Positions 51,235 to 59,801 of a stretch of DNA of 64,000 bases are shown one piece after another. Made by a program: the position numbers and the translations under genes. The first letter of the stretch is position 1. Every line of letters begins with the position of its first letter. The stretch comes from Thermanaerosceptrum fracticalcis (GTDB lineage Bacteria; Bacillota; Peptococcia; DRI-13). The notes under the pieces are model-generated. The model saw nothing but the letters and a program-made list of their open reading frames with translations, made no database searches and was not told the origin of the DNA. The DNA lies in NCBI RefSeq assembly GCF_000746025.2, contig NZ_CP045798.1, positions 3,579,501-3,643,500 on the forward strand, read 5' to 3'.

Positions 51235-51453
51235 GTGAAAGATGTTATCCTGATATTCTCTTCGGTTCACCATACCCTTGGTGCAGAGGAACAGTTGATG
51301 AAAACAACCTGGCATTTTTTGGTGGTTCCTGTGCCGCCTCATATTAACGAAGGCTGTGGTCTGGGAATTCAAATAGAAGAAAACGAGGTGGTAGCAGTTC
51401 TTCAATATTTGGAGGAAAAAGGGTTCTCTCCGGTGAAAGTCGTCAATCTTTAG
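51235..51453 (+). CDS. DUF3343 putative Se/S carrier protein
   Basis: 72-aa protein starting with GTG. Phe/Ser-rich beta start (VILIFSSVHHTLGAEEQL), VPVPPHINEGCGLGIQI with the single conserved Cys, and a C-terminal helix. DUF3343 proteins recur beside the TIGR01977-type desulfurase and YedF and are proposed to carry persulfide or selenide on that Cys. Tight spacing (1 base before, 18 after) supports one operon. Confidence 0.85.
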   Translation: MKDVILIFSSVHHTLGAEEQLMKTTWHFLVVPVPPHINEGCGLGIQIEENEVVAVLQYLEEKGFSPVKVVNL

Positions 51454-51471
51454 AAAGCGGGGAAAGTAAGT

Positions 51472-51816
51472 ATGAATAAAGATTATGTCCTTTTGATCAC
51501 CAGTCCAGGCATTGGCAAAGGTGAGGAAAAACTGGGGAAAAAACTCATGACTTCCTATCTCCACTGTCTCAATGAGGGTGAGGATTTACCCAGCCATATT
51601 CTCTTTCTCCATGAAGGGGTGAAACTGGTAGTGGAGGAAACGCCTGTCCTCACTCTCTTGCAAAGTTTAGCTGCCAAGGGTGTAAAAATCCTGGCCTGCG
51701 GCACCTGCCTGGACTATTTCCAGATTAAAGACCAGGTCAAAGTAGGCGAGATAGGCAATATGTACGGTACCCGTGATATCCTGGCCTGGGCGGGAAAAGT
51801 GATTACTATAGGATAG
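51472..51816 (+). CDS. yedF: YedF-like DsrE-domain sulfurtransferase (selenium metabolism type)
   Basis: 114-aa DsrE-like protein equal to the C-terminal half of YedF of selenium-utilising bacteria. SPGIGKGEEKLGKKLMTSYL, FLHEGVKLVVEETPVL and the redox pair in LACGTCLDYF are seen. The usual N-terminal TusA-like domain is missing; no frameshifted copy of it precedes the gene, so this is a single-domain version. Function inferred as selenium or sulfur relay with the preceding two genes. Confidence 0.8.
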   Translation: MNKDYVLLITSPGIGKGEEKLGKKLMTSYLHCLNEGEDLPSHILFLHEGVKLVVEETPVLTLLQSLAAKGVKILACGTCLDYFQIKDQVKVGEIGNMYGTRDILAWAGKVITIG

Positions 51817-51824
51817 GTGAGAAA

Positions 51825-52604
51825 ATGACTTGGTCCATTGGCATAGATGTAGGTTCAGTATCGGCCAAAGGAGTAATTTTTAATGGTGAAAAGTGGGATT
51901 ACGTTGTTATTCCCACAGGCTGGATGCCTCGCCAGGCAGGTAAAGAAGTTTTAGACCAGTTATTAAGGAAGGCAGATATTGGTCTTGATAATGTGGGTAT
52001 AATTGTGGGTACCGGTTATGGTCGGGTTAACCTGGATTTTACCCATAAAACTTTCAGTGAAATTGTCTGTCATGCCAGGGGTGCCCACTATTTGTTTCCC
52101 CAGACTCAGGGGATTATTGATATTGGGGGGCAGGACAGCAAGGCTATTGCCATTGATTCTGAGGGAAAGGTAAAAGATTTTATTCTTAATGATAAATGTG
52201 CCGCCGGGACAGGAAGATTCCTGCAGGTAATGGCCCAGGTTTTAGGTTATGAGGTATCTGAACTGGGGGAAAGGTGTGGAACGACGGAGCCTGTGGAAAT
52301 TGGCAGCATGTGTGCCGTTTTTGCCGAGTCGGAAATTATTGGTCTTCTGGCCCAAGGTGTTTCCCAGGAACGAATCGTAGCCGGAGTTCTTCTCTCTATA
52401 GCCAGGCGGGTGGGTACCATGGCGACTAAACTAAACCTGGGGCCTCATGTTACCTTCTGCGGAGGTGTGGCCCAAAACCAGATTTTACAACGTTTTTTAA
52501 AAGAACAAACAGGCTGGGAGATGGAAGCCCCCGAAAAACCCCAACTGGTAGGAGCTCTAGGAGCGGCCATTATTGGTTATGAATTATGTGGAGGAGGTAA
52601 ATAA
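51825..52604 (+). CDS. ATP-dependent activator of a 2-hydroxyacyl-CoA dehydratase-like protein (HgdC/BadF family)
   Basis: ASKHA-fold ATPase, 259 aa, that injects a low-potential electron into its partner. GIDVGSVSAKGV start (phosphate loop), DIGGQDSKAIAID, and the two cluster cysteines Cys125 (NDKCAAGTGRF) and Cys163 (GSMCAVFAESE) that bridge a homodimeric 4Fe-4S. FCGGVAQNQ forms the second nucleotide site. It overlaps the partner gene by one base (TAATG), indicating a dedicated pair. Confidence 0.92.
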   Translation: MTWSIGIDVGSVSAKGVIFNGEKWDYVVIPTGWMPRQAGKEVLDQLLRKADIGLDNVGIIVGTGYGRVNLDFTHKTFSEIVCHARGAHYLFPQTQGIIDIGGQDSKAIAIDSEGKVKDFILNDKCAAGTGRFLQVMAQVLGYEVSELGERCGTTEPVEIGSMCAVFAESEIIGLLAQGVSQERIVAGVLLSIARRVGTMATKLNLGPHVTFCGGVAQNQILQRFLKEQTGWEMEAPEKPQLVGALGAAIIGYELCGGGK

Positions 52605-53749
52605 TGCGCGCAAAAACTATGGAGTATTTTGACCAGCTTATTCCCAAAGGAATGGTCCTGGCTAAGGAAGCCAAAGAGCAGGGCAAACCTGTGGTAGGTT
52701 ACTACTGTGTTTTTTCACCCATTGAACTCATTGAAGCGGCAGGGGCCATCCCTGTGGGTTTATGTGCCACCAAACAGGAACCTATCGCCGAGGCGGAAAA
52801 AATTCTGCCCAGAAACCTGTGTCCCCTGGTGAAATCAAGCTTTGGCTTTGCCATCAGCGGCAAATGTCCCTTTTTCCATTTTTCTGATTTTGTCCTGGCC
52901 GAAACCACCTGTGACGGCAAGAAAAAAATGTATGAACTATTAAGCGAACATAAGCCCATGATTGTCCTGGATATACCCAATTCTGCAACATTAGAGGATC
53001 TGAATGAACACTGGTTAAAGCAAATTTACCGGGCCAAAGAGTATTTCGAGAAGAACCTGGGTACAGAGATTTCCCGGGAAAAATTAAGGGAAGTGATTAA
53101 GGTTTACAATGAGGAGCGCAAGCTCATCATGGAACTGGTGAGTCTTAATAAACATCATCCCACGCCCATTACAGGAACGGATTTATTGAAAGTGCTGTGG
53201 GGCAGGTCCTTCCAGTTCAACCGCCAGGAGTTTCTTGACCAGGTGAAAACATTGATCACTGAGCTTAAAGAGATGGTGGCCAATGGACAGTTTAGCTGTT
53301 CTCCTGACAGTCCCCGTATCCTGGTGACAGGATGTCCCACGGGGGTAGGTCAGGAGAAGGTCATGGGCATTATCCAGGAATGCGGGGGTGCAGTAGTCCT
53401 CCAGGAGTCTTGCAGCGGCATCAAGGGCTTTGTAGACCTGGTGGACGAAGCAAAAGATCCCTTCCTGGCCCTGGCTGAGAAATACAATAAGATCCCCTGT
53501 GCCTGTGTTTCACCCAATAAAGGCCGGCTGTCCCTCTTAAGCAAGCTGGTGGAAGATTTCCGGGTTGACGGGGTGGTGGATATTACTTTGCAGGCCTGTC
53601 ATACTTATAATATTGAATCCTACAGCGTGAAGGAGCACCTGCGCAAAAACCATAACATACCCCTTTTGCAGATTGAAACGGATTACAGCGAGTCCGATAC
53701 TGAACAGATCAAGCTGCGGGTGGAAGCATTTTTGGAAATGCTTAAGTAA
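52604..53749 (+). CDS. 2-hydroxyacyl-CoA dehydratase-like / double-cubane cluster protein
   Basis: Single-chain HgdB/HgdA-family protein, 381 aa. YYCVFSPIELIEAAGAIPVGLC, NLCPLVKSSFGFA, ETTCDGKKKMYELL and LQACHTYNIES contain the conserved cysteines. True 2-hydroxyacyl-CoA dehydratases are heterodimers, while here there is one subunit plus the activator, the layout of double-cubane cluster proteins (DCCP) that reduce small molecules and whose physiological substrate is unknown. Linkage with the selenium/sulfur-handling genes upstream is close (9 bases). Confidence 0.83.
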   Translation: MRAKTMEYFDQLIPKGMVLAKEAKEQGKPVVGYYCVFSPIELIEAAGAIPVGLCATKQEPIAEAEKILPRNLCPLVKSSFGFAISGKCPFFHFSDFVLAETTCDGKKKMYELLSEHKPMIVLDIPNSATLEDLNEHWLKQIYRAKEYFEKNLGTEISREKLREVIKVYNEERKLIMELVSLNKHHPTPITGTDLLKVLWGRSFQFNRQEFLDQVKTLITELKEMVANGQFSCSPDSPRILVTGCPTGVGQEKVMGIIQECGGAVVLQESCSGIKGFVDLVDEAKDPFLALAEKYNKIPCACVSPNKGRLSLLSKLVEDFRVDGVVDITLQACHTYNIESYSVKEHLRKNHNIPLLQIETDYSESDTEQIKLRVEAFLEMLK

Positions 53750-53795
53750 AATCATTGATACCAAATTAACCTGAAAATAGTACTTGAAATGGGTA

Positions 53796-53832
53796 TTTGC
53801 GACAGAAGGGGACGGTTCCCCCTTGTCGCAAA
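53796..53832. repeat. REP-like palindrome (GCGACA...TGTCGC)
   Basis: TTTGCGACA and TTGTCGCAAA arms around GGGGACGGTTCCCCC. Behind the dehydratase-like gene; no other feature in 53750-54060. Confidence 0.75.
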
Positions 53833-54065
53833 TCTTTTTCTATACCCTAAGATTTACAACCGTTCGGGAAAAATTAAAGGCTAGTCCACCCGTTATGTTA
53901 GCCAGGCTAAGGAATTTACCAGGGGTTAGCAAAAAAAGTGATGATTTTGAGCAATTTCAAATTGGGGGTTGCCGGCACCGAGTGGGATTTTTTCAATAAT
54001 GAATCTTTGTTTTTGTATATTTTTGTATAATAGAGATGGGCGCTTTTTCGTTTCTTTCTAGATTA

Positions 54066-54096
54066 TGCGACAACAAGAACCGTCCCCCTGTGTCGC
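54066..54096. repeat. REP-like palindrome, inverted orientation
   Basis: TGCGACAACAAGAACC and GTCCCCCTGTGTCGCA, the reverse orientation (AAGAACCGTCCCC) of the unit at 53.8 kb. It ends 16 bases before the lysR -35 box. Confidence 0.75.
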
Positions 54097-54111
54097 ATGT
54101 TCAGAAAAAAT

Positions 54112-54140
54112 TTGTCCTGGAAAATTGTGTAGCTTATAAT
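54112..54140 (+). promoter_or_regulatory. Sigma-A promoter of lysR gene
   Basis: TTGTCC, 17-base spacer, TATAAT; start predicted near 54147, only about 15 bases before the ATG. It rules out the longer reading frame that begins at 54036. Confidence 0.7.
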
Positions 54141-54161
54141 GGGGCGAAAGTTGGTGAAGTT

Positions 54162-55043
54162 ATGATCGGCATGAAGCACCTGCAGGCCTTTGTGACGGTA
54201 GTACGGGAAAAAAGTTTTTCCCGGGCTGCGGAGGTCCTCTATCAAACCCAGCCTGCCCTCAGTAAACAGGTTAAAGCCCTGGAGAATTATTTGGGTGCAG
54301 TTCTCCTGGACAGGAGCGAGAAAGAGGTAACTCTCACCGATGCAGGGGCACTTTTTTATCCAGAGGCCAAAAGGATACTGGATACCTTAACCCAGGCCAA
54401 AGGGGCCATTGCAGAACTGCAAGGCCTTAAAAGAGGAAAACTGTCTTTAGGGGCCAGTACGCTCCCGGGCGAATACCTGCTGCCTGCCCTGGTGGGTAAA
54501 TTTCGTAAAATATACCCGGGTATCGATGTGGAAATCAAAGTGGCAGATACCCGGGAGATTATCAATGCCCTGAAGTCCGGTGAAGTCCAGATAGGTTTTT
54601 TGGGCGCTCCTCCCGTTGAACCCATCTTTGAGGCCTACCCTTTTAGTGAAGACAGGATTATCCTCATAGCGCCGCCCCACTATCCCGACAGGGTCACAGA
54701 CCTTTCCTGGGATCAGCTGATCCTCAGGGAAAAAGGTTCAGGGACCAGGCAGGTAGTGGAGGAGTTCTTTAAACAGCAGGGAAGAAGTGTTGAGAAAACT
54801 GCCGGGGCCATGGAAATCGGCAGTACCAGAGCCATTATCAACGCTGTGGCCGCCGGGTGGGGGTTTAGTTTTGTTTCCCATTGGGCCGCAGAAGAAGCCC
54901 TACTGCTGGGTAAGGTGAAAGAGATTCCCTATGTGGCGCAAGGGATTCAACGCTTGATCTACTGTGCCAGGGTGTTAAACCACTACCATGGATGTACTGC
55001 CCAGGCCTTCTGGGAGTTTGCTAAGGATAATAGCCAAAAATAG
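54162..55043 (+). CDS. LysR-family regulator (selenium-metabolism-associated type)
   Basis: LTTR of about 293 aa. HTH: FVTVVREKSFSRAAEVLYQTQPALSKQVKALE (residues about 10-41, quoted in part as SFSRAAEVLYQTQPALS). The effector domain shows LSLGASTLPGEYLLP, EVQIGFLGAPP and GWGFSFVS. The sequence style resembles CysL/CbbR-like LysR proteins annotated near selenium genes, which fits the desulfurase/DUF3343/YedF neighbourhood. ATG 54162 is preferred, 54171 possible. A terminator separates it from the opp genes, so it is its own unit. Confidence 0.82.
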   Translation: MIGMKHLQAFVTVVREKSFSRAAEVLYQTQPALSKQVKALENYLGAVLLDRSEKEVTLTDAGALFYPEAKRILDTLTQAKGAIAELQGLKRGKLSLGASTLPGEYLLPALVGKFRKIYPGIDVEIKVADTREIINALKSGEVQIGFLGAPPVEPIFEAYPFSEDRIILIAPPHYPDRVTDLSWDQLILREKGSGTRQVVEEFFKQQGRSVEKTAGAMEIGSTRAIINAVAAGWGFSFVSHWAAEEALLLGKVKEIPYVAQGIQRLIYCARVLNHYHGCTAQAFWEFAKDNSQK

Positions 55044-55118
55044 CTAAAAGCTGTTTTTCCTGATGAGTGGTTAACCTTTTGGGAAATGCCTTTTTTGCAT
55101 AACATAAGTATTCAATTG

Positions 55119-55160
55119 AAAACCTGCATGACCAGTACATACTGGGCCTGCAGGTTTTTT
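55119..55160 (+). terminator. Terminator after lysR
   Basis: AAAACCTGCA / TGCAGGTTTT stem with an inner CCAGTA/TACTGG pairing and six T. Confidence 0.85.
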
Positions 55161-55221
55161 CATATCTACAGGTCGGGAGACGTATAAATATACCGTAACC
55201 TTTGCAAGGAGTGATTGCTTC

Positions 55222-56262
55222 ATGGGACTGGCACAGGCAGCAGAAGACAAGAACATTATTCTTAAGGTGCAAAACTTATCCACCCATTTTTTTACCAGGG
55301 AAGGAGAAGTAAAAGCGGTAGACGGGGTCACTTTCCGGGTGGAGAAAGGAGAGACCCTGGCTATTGTGGGGGAAAGCGGCAGTGGAAAAACAGTGACGGC
55401 CCTTTCCATGTTGCGCCTGCTTAAATCACCGCCCGGTAAAATCATTTCCGGAGAAGTACTGCTGAATGGCAAAGATATTTTAAAGATGAAAAACCATGAG
55501 CTGCAGAAAGTACGGGGTTCAGGTATTGCCATGGTTTTACAGGAACCCATGTCTTCCCTCAATCCTTCTCACACCATTGGGCAGCAAATCATGGAGGCTG
55601 TGGAGATAAACCAGGGGCTGAAAGGAGAAGTCGCCAGGAAAAAAGCCCTGGAGATGTTAGAACTGGTACGGATACCGGCGCCGGAAAAGCGCTTCTATAA
55701 CTATCCCCATGAACTCTCCGGCGGTATGAAGCAGCGGGTTATGATTGCCATAGCCCTCTCTTGTCGCCCGCAAATATTAATCGCCGATGAACCCACCTGT
55801 TCCCTGGATGTGACGATCCAGGCCCAAATTATGGAACTGATGAAACAGTTAAAAAAAGAGATCGGTACCACAGTAATCTTGATTACCCACGACCTGGGGG
55901 TAGTGGCGGAAATGGCCGACAGGGTCGCCGTGATGTATGCAGGACAAATGGTAGAAACAGCAGATGTCTTTGAGCTTTACCGTAATCCTGCCCATCCCTA
56001 TACCAGGGGTATTATAGGGTCAATTATGGATATGAAGGGAGGGAAGAGGCTGGGAGTCATACCCGGAGATCCGCCAAATCTCTTGAACCCGCCCAAGGGC
56101 TGCCGCTTTTACCCCCGGTGTTTTCAGGTTCAGGAGATTTGCGCCCAAAAAGAACCTGTTTATACAAACATACCGGGGTCTGCAGGGAGATGGGTGAAAT
56201 GTCATTTTCCCCTCACAGATGAACAAAAGCACGTACGTACTTGCTCTAACACCCCTGTTTAG
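55222..56262 (+). CDS. Peptide/nickel ABC transporter ATPase (OppD/DppD-like)
   Basis: First gene of a second dipeptide/nickel-family importer, 346 aa. Walker A GESGSGKTVTALS, Q-loop MVLQEPMSSLNP, signature LSGGMKQRVMIAIAL, Walker B ILIADEPTCSLDVT, switch ILITHDLGVVAEM. The C-terminal domain has GCRFYPRCFQVQEIC. AAGGAGTG precedes the ATG. Gene order D-A-B-C-F differs from the first opp cluster (B-C-D-F-A) and the proteins are not recent copies of it. Confidence 0.9.
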   Translation: MGLAQAAEDKNIILKVQNLSTHFFTREGEVKAVDGVTFRVEKGETLAIVGESGSGKTVTALSMLRLLKSPPGKIISGEVLLNGKDILKMKNHELQKVRGSGIAMVLQEPMSSLNPSHTIGQQIMEAVEINQGLKGEVARKKALEMLELVRIPAPEKRFYNYPHELSGGMKQRVMIAIALSCRPQILIADEPTCSLDVTIQAQIMELMKQLKKEIGTTVILITHDLGVVAEMADRVAVMYAGQMVETADVFELYRNPAHPYTRGIIGSIMDMKGGKRLGVIPGDPPNLLNPPKGCRFYPRCFQVQEICAQKEPVYTNIPGSAGRWVKCHFPLTDEQKHVRTCSNTPV

Positions 56263-56315
56263 GGAATTTATAATTTTCTAAACAAGACAATTTAACTTTG
56301 AGAAAGGATGAGATG

Positions 56316-57860
56316 ATGATGAAGCGTTTCCTGACGGTATTGCTGGTCTGTATGTTGATGTTTACACTGGTACTCTCCGGATGTGGTGCCAGGAAAGAAG
56401 AGCCCAAACCGGCACCAGCCCCTGCCCCTGCCCCGGCCAAAGTTAGAGATACTGTAATTATTGCCTTACAGGGGGAACCCACTACTCTGGATCCACAATT
56501 TCCCGATGACGGCAATATGAGGGCGGTAACAGATAACGTCTTTGAAAGACTGCTGGAATTTGACGGCAAGACACTCCAGCCCAAGCCCGGTTTGGCTACA
56601 GACATTAAAAAGATCAATGACACCACCTGGGAACTAACCATCCGTGATGGTGTAAAATTTCATAACGGTGACTCCTTTACTGCGGAAGACGCCGTATTCT
56701 CTATTAAGAGAATCATTGACCCGGCTTATAAATCACAGCAGGTAAGTTATTTTTCCACTATCAAAGATGCTAAAGTGGTAGCGCCAAACAAAATCCAGGT
56801 CGCTACTGATGGTTTTGATGCCCTCTTCCCCAAGCGGATGGCCAGGCTGGATATGGTCAGCAAAAAATATGTAGAAGCCAACAAGGACAAAGTGAATACC
56901 CAGCCGGTAGGGACTGGTCCCTATAAGGTAATAGCTTGGAACCGCGGTGTGGATATTCAGGCCACCGCTTTTGACGGCTACTGGGGTAAAAAACCCGCCA
57001 TTAAGAACGTCAAATACCGTTTTATCCAGGAAGGTTCCACCCGGTTGGCCGCCCTGAAGGCCGGGGAAATTGATTTTGCCGTTAACATGCTGCCTGAATA
57101 CATGAAGGATATCCCCAATGTCAAAATGGAAACAGGAGCGGAAACCTACTGGATCAGGTTTAACCAGTTGCGCGGGCCTATGGTGAAGAAAGAGATGCGC
57201 CTGGCCGCCAACTATGCCATTGACCGGAAGGCCCTGGCCGAAGCCCTCTTCTTAGGTGCTGCCAGCCCGGCCCAAGGACAGATGGGAAAAGAAGGATATT
57301 TTGGTTACAGCAGCAAGGTAAAAACCTATCCCTATGACAAGGAAAAAGCCAAAGAACTCCTCAAAAAAGCCGGTTACAACGGTGAGGTTATTGAACTGGT
57401 TTCTGAGCGCGGCCGCTGGCTGAAAGACGGTGAGGTCACAGAAGCTGTTGCCGCCATGCTTACTGATGCCGGATTTAATGTGAAGATTAAGTTCTTAAGC
57501 TGGCAGGAATGGCTGGATACCCTCTTCACCCAGGCCAAGGCCCCTGCTCTCCAGTTCAGTTCCAACGGAAACGGTTTCTTTGATATCGGACTCATGTATA
57601 ACACCATCGTACATTCCAAAGGCTCCCAGTCTGTGATGAAGAATCCGGAGATGGATAAGAAGATTGAAGCTGCCAGAAAAGAGCCCGATCCTGCCAAGCG
57701 CCAGGCTATGTATGATGAATTAGCCCTTTACTTCTATGACGATCCCTTTGCCATTCCTCTTTTGACCCTCAAGGATATTTATGGTTTGGCCAAAGACCTG
57801 GAATGGACTCCCAGGCAAGACTCCATGATTACTGTTTATGAGATGTCCTTCAAGAGTTAA
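56316..57860 (+). CDS. Peptide/nickel ABC transporter substrate-binding lipoprotein
   Basis: SBP family 5 binding protein, about 514 aa. Signal sequence with lipobox VLSGC, then a Pro-Ala tether (KPAPAPAPAPAK). LQGEPTTLDPQFPDD, FTAEDAVFSIKRIIDP and GTGPYKVIAWNRG are typical of DppA/NikA-like proteins, shorter in type than the first cluster's OppA. Ligand could be dipeptide, glutathione, nickel or a metallophore; a NiCo-riboswitch-controlled exporter gene lies next to the operon. ATG at 56316 is chosen for spacing to GAAAGGA; 56313 and 56319 are also possible. Confidence 0.88.
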   Translation: MMKRFLTVLLVCMLMFTLVLSGCGARKEEPKPAPAPAPAPAKVRDTVIIALQGEPTTLDPQFPDDGNMRAVTDNVFERLLEFDGKTLQPKPGLATDIKKINDTTWELTIRDGVKFHNGDSFTAEDAVFSIKRIIDPAYKSQQVSYFSTIKDAKVVAPNKIQVATDGFDALFPKRMARLDMVSKKYVEANKDKVNTQPVGTGPYKVIAWNRGVDIQATAFDGYWGKKPAIKNVKYRFIQEGSTRLAALKAGEIDFAVNMLPEYMKDIPNVKMETGAETYWIRFNQLRGPMVKKEMRLAANYAIDRKALAEALFLGAASPAQGQMGKEGYFGYSSKVKTYPYDKEKAKELLKKAGYNGEVIELVSERGRWLKDGEVTEAVAAMLTDAGFNVKIKFLSWQEWLDTLFTQAKAPALQFSSNGNGFFDIGLMYNTIVHSKGSQSVMKNPEMDKKIEAARKEPDPAKRQAMYDELALYFYDDPFAIPLLTLKDIYGLAKDLEWTPRQDSMITVYEMSFKS

Positions 57861-57924
57861 TGCTCTTTTTGTGCAAAAGCCTGGAGGACAGCAATGTCCT
57901 CCAGGGATTGGAGGTTATTAACCT

Positions 57925-58842
57925 ATGCTCAAATACGTCATTCAGCGGCTCTTATTCACCGTTGTGGTAATATTTGGCGTTTCCATACTGGTTTTTGTCA
58001 TTACCCATCTGATCGGTGACCCCGTTAAAGCCATGCTGCCTCTCCAGGCTACCGATGCCCAGCGGGCCCAGTTAGCCCATCAACTGGGCCTGGATAAGCC
58101 TATTTGGGAACAGCTGACGGAGTTTCTGGGAAACATGATCCGCCTGGATTTCGGCGTGTCCTGGTGGCAGCAGGTATCCTGCCTGTCCATTGTCTTGTCA
58201 AAAATACCCACAACCCTGGTATTGGTAGGCGCCAGTTTTGTCATTGCCATTATTATCGCCTTTCCCATGGGTATTATTGCTGCTTATAAGCCTGATTCCC
58301 TCTTAGACAGGATACTCACGACGGCTTCCTTAATAGGCATTTGCTTGCCCTCCTTCTGGGTAGCCCTGATGCTGGTGCTGTTTTTTGCGGTAAAACTGGG
58401 CTGGTTTTATACTTCGGGCTATGGAACCATCAGGCATCTTGTTTTACCGGCAGTTACCCTGGCTGTGGTGCCTGCCGGCCATATCGCCCAGATTGTCCGT
58501 TTTTCCATGGCGGAACAGCTCAATGCTCAGTATGCTGTCACAGCCAGGGCCAAAGGAGTTAAAGAAAGTGCCGTGCTTTTAAAACATGCGCTCAAGAATA
58601 TTATGACAGCTGTCCTAACCATTGGCGGCATGGATCTGGCCATGTACCTGGCGGGTGAAGCGGCTGCCGTGGAGGTCGTATTTGGCTGGCCTGGTTTTGG
58701 GAGCCTGGTGGTGGATACCATCAGCCGCCAGGATTTTCCACTGCTGCAGGCCGAGATTTTTGTGGTGGCTGTAATTATCTGTTTAATCAACCTGATTGTT
58801 GATTTGCTTTATGCTTACTTCGATCCAAGAATTACCTATTAG
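57925..58842 (+). CDS. Peptide/nickel ABC transporter permease (DppB/NikB-like)
   Basis: 305-aa permease. N-terminal helix (YVIQRLLFTVVVIFGVSILVF in part) and the HLIGDPVKAML motif, EAA loop VTARAKGVKESAVLLKHALKN. VVEVVFGWPGFGSLV-like end segment. Follows the binding protein by 64 bases and is followed by its partner permease 16 bases later. Confidence 0.9.
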   Translation: MLKYVIQRLLFTVVVIFGVSILVFVITHLIGDPVKAMLPLQATDAQRAQLAHQLGLDKPIWEQLTEFLGNMIRLDFGVSWWQQVSCLSIVLSKIPTTLVLVGASFVIAIIIAFPMGIIAAYKPDSLLDRILTTASLIGICLPSFWVALMLVLFFAVKLGWFYTSGYGTIRHLVLPAVTLAVVPAGHIAQIVRFSMAEQLNAQYAVTARAKGVKESAVLLKHALKNIMTAVLTIGGMDLAMYLAGEAAAVEVVFGWPGFGSLVVDTISRQDFPLLQAEIFVVAVIICLINLIVDLLYAYFDPRITY

Positions 58843-58858
58843 TTAAGGGGGAAGAGAA

Positions 58859-59788
58859 ATGAGTGAAACCGGGCTACAGGACTTAAAGCCAATGCCTTCC
58901 CCCGGACGGCAGATTTATAAACCCAAGGGTATAATAAGATTTTTTGCCCGTTTTGAATATAATAAAATTGCCCTGGTTGCTTTAATCATTTTAATAGTCA
59001 TTTTTGCCATCAGTATTTTTGCCCCCTATATCGCTCCCTACGACCCCGCCAAGGGCGTATTGACTGAACGATTAAGGCCTCCTACCCTGGAAAGGCCCGC
59101 CGGCGGCGGTTTTCCCCATATTTTCGGTACGGACCAGCAGGGGCGGGACGTTTTGACCAGGATCATGTACGGCGGGCGCGTCTCTTTAACCGTAGCCTTT
59201 ACTGTGGTAGGTATCTGTTTCATCTTTGGGACGGTGCTGGGGCTCATCTCCGGTTATTTTGGGGGCTGGGTGGATATGGTCCTGATGAGAGTGGTGGACG
59301 TTGTTTCCTCATTTCCGGGGCTTTTAGTTGCTTTGGCTTTTGTGATGGTCTTGGGGCCCAGTGAACGTAACCTGATTATTGCCCTGACGGTTAACGGGTG
59401 GATGATTCATGCCCGGATGGCCCGCAGCCAGGTCCTTGCTTTACGGGAATCGGCCATGGTGGAGTCGGCAAGGGCTATTGGTGTGAGTGTACCGGGTATG
59501 GTTTTTGGTCATATTTTACCCAACATCATTTCTCCTTTGATTACCGTATTTGTACTGGATTTAGGTCACCAGATTGCAGCCGAAGCCAACATGAGCTTTT
59601 TGGGCTTTGGCGTTCAGCCTCCCAAATCCTCCTGGGGATTAATGATTGGCGAAGGCCGGCAATATATTGCTTCGGCCTGGTGGCTTGTCACCTTCCCCGG
59701 CATCATGATTGGTCTTACCCTGTTATGCTTGAACCTCTTCGGTAATTGGGTCAGAGAGGAATTTGACCCCCTTTCCAGGAAACATTAG
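58859..59788 (+). CDS. Peptide/nickel ABC transporter permease (DppC/NikC-like)
   Basis: 309-aa permease. N-terminal cytoplasmic segment then LVALIILIVIFAISIFAPYIAPYDP (in part), IFGTDQQGRDVLTRIMYGGRVSL (in part), EAA loop ESARAIGVSVPGMVFGHILPN and NMSFLGFGVQPPKSSWG near the end. Heterodimer with the preceding permease. Confidence 0.9.
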   Translation: MSETGLQDLKPMPSPGRQIYKPKGIIRFFARFEYNKIALVALIILIVIFAISIFAPYIAPYDPAKGVLTERLRPPTLERPAGGGFPHIFGTDQQGRDVLTRIMYGGRVSLTVAFTVVGICFIFGTVLGLISGYFGGWVDMVLMRVVDVVSSFPGLLVALAFVMVLGPSERNLIIALTVNGWMIHARMARSQVLALRESAMVESARAIGVSVPGMVFGHILPNIISPLITVFVLDLGHQIAAEANMSFLGFGVQPPKSSWGLMIGEGRQYIASAWWLVTFPGIMIGLTLLCLNLFGNWVREEFDPLSRKH

Positions 59789-59801
59789 AGGAGGGAAGAG
59801 T

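Noticed and set aside
54036-54161. N-terminal extension of the LysR gene by 42 codons
   Set aside because: The extension would translate a REP-like palindrome and the lysR promoter (TTGTCC-17-TATAAT), so the start at 54162 is correct.
56246-56641. Minus-strand frame with alternating Gly-Ala residues
   Set aside because: It is the antisense of the Pro-Ala tether of the binding lipoprotein.
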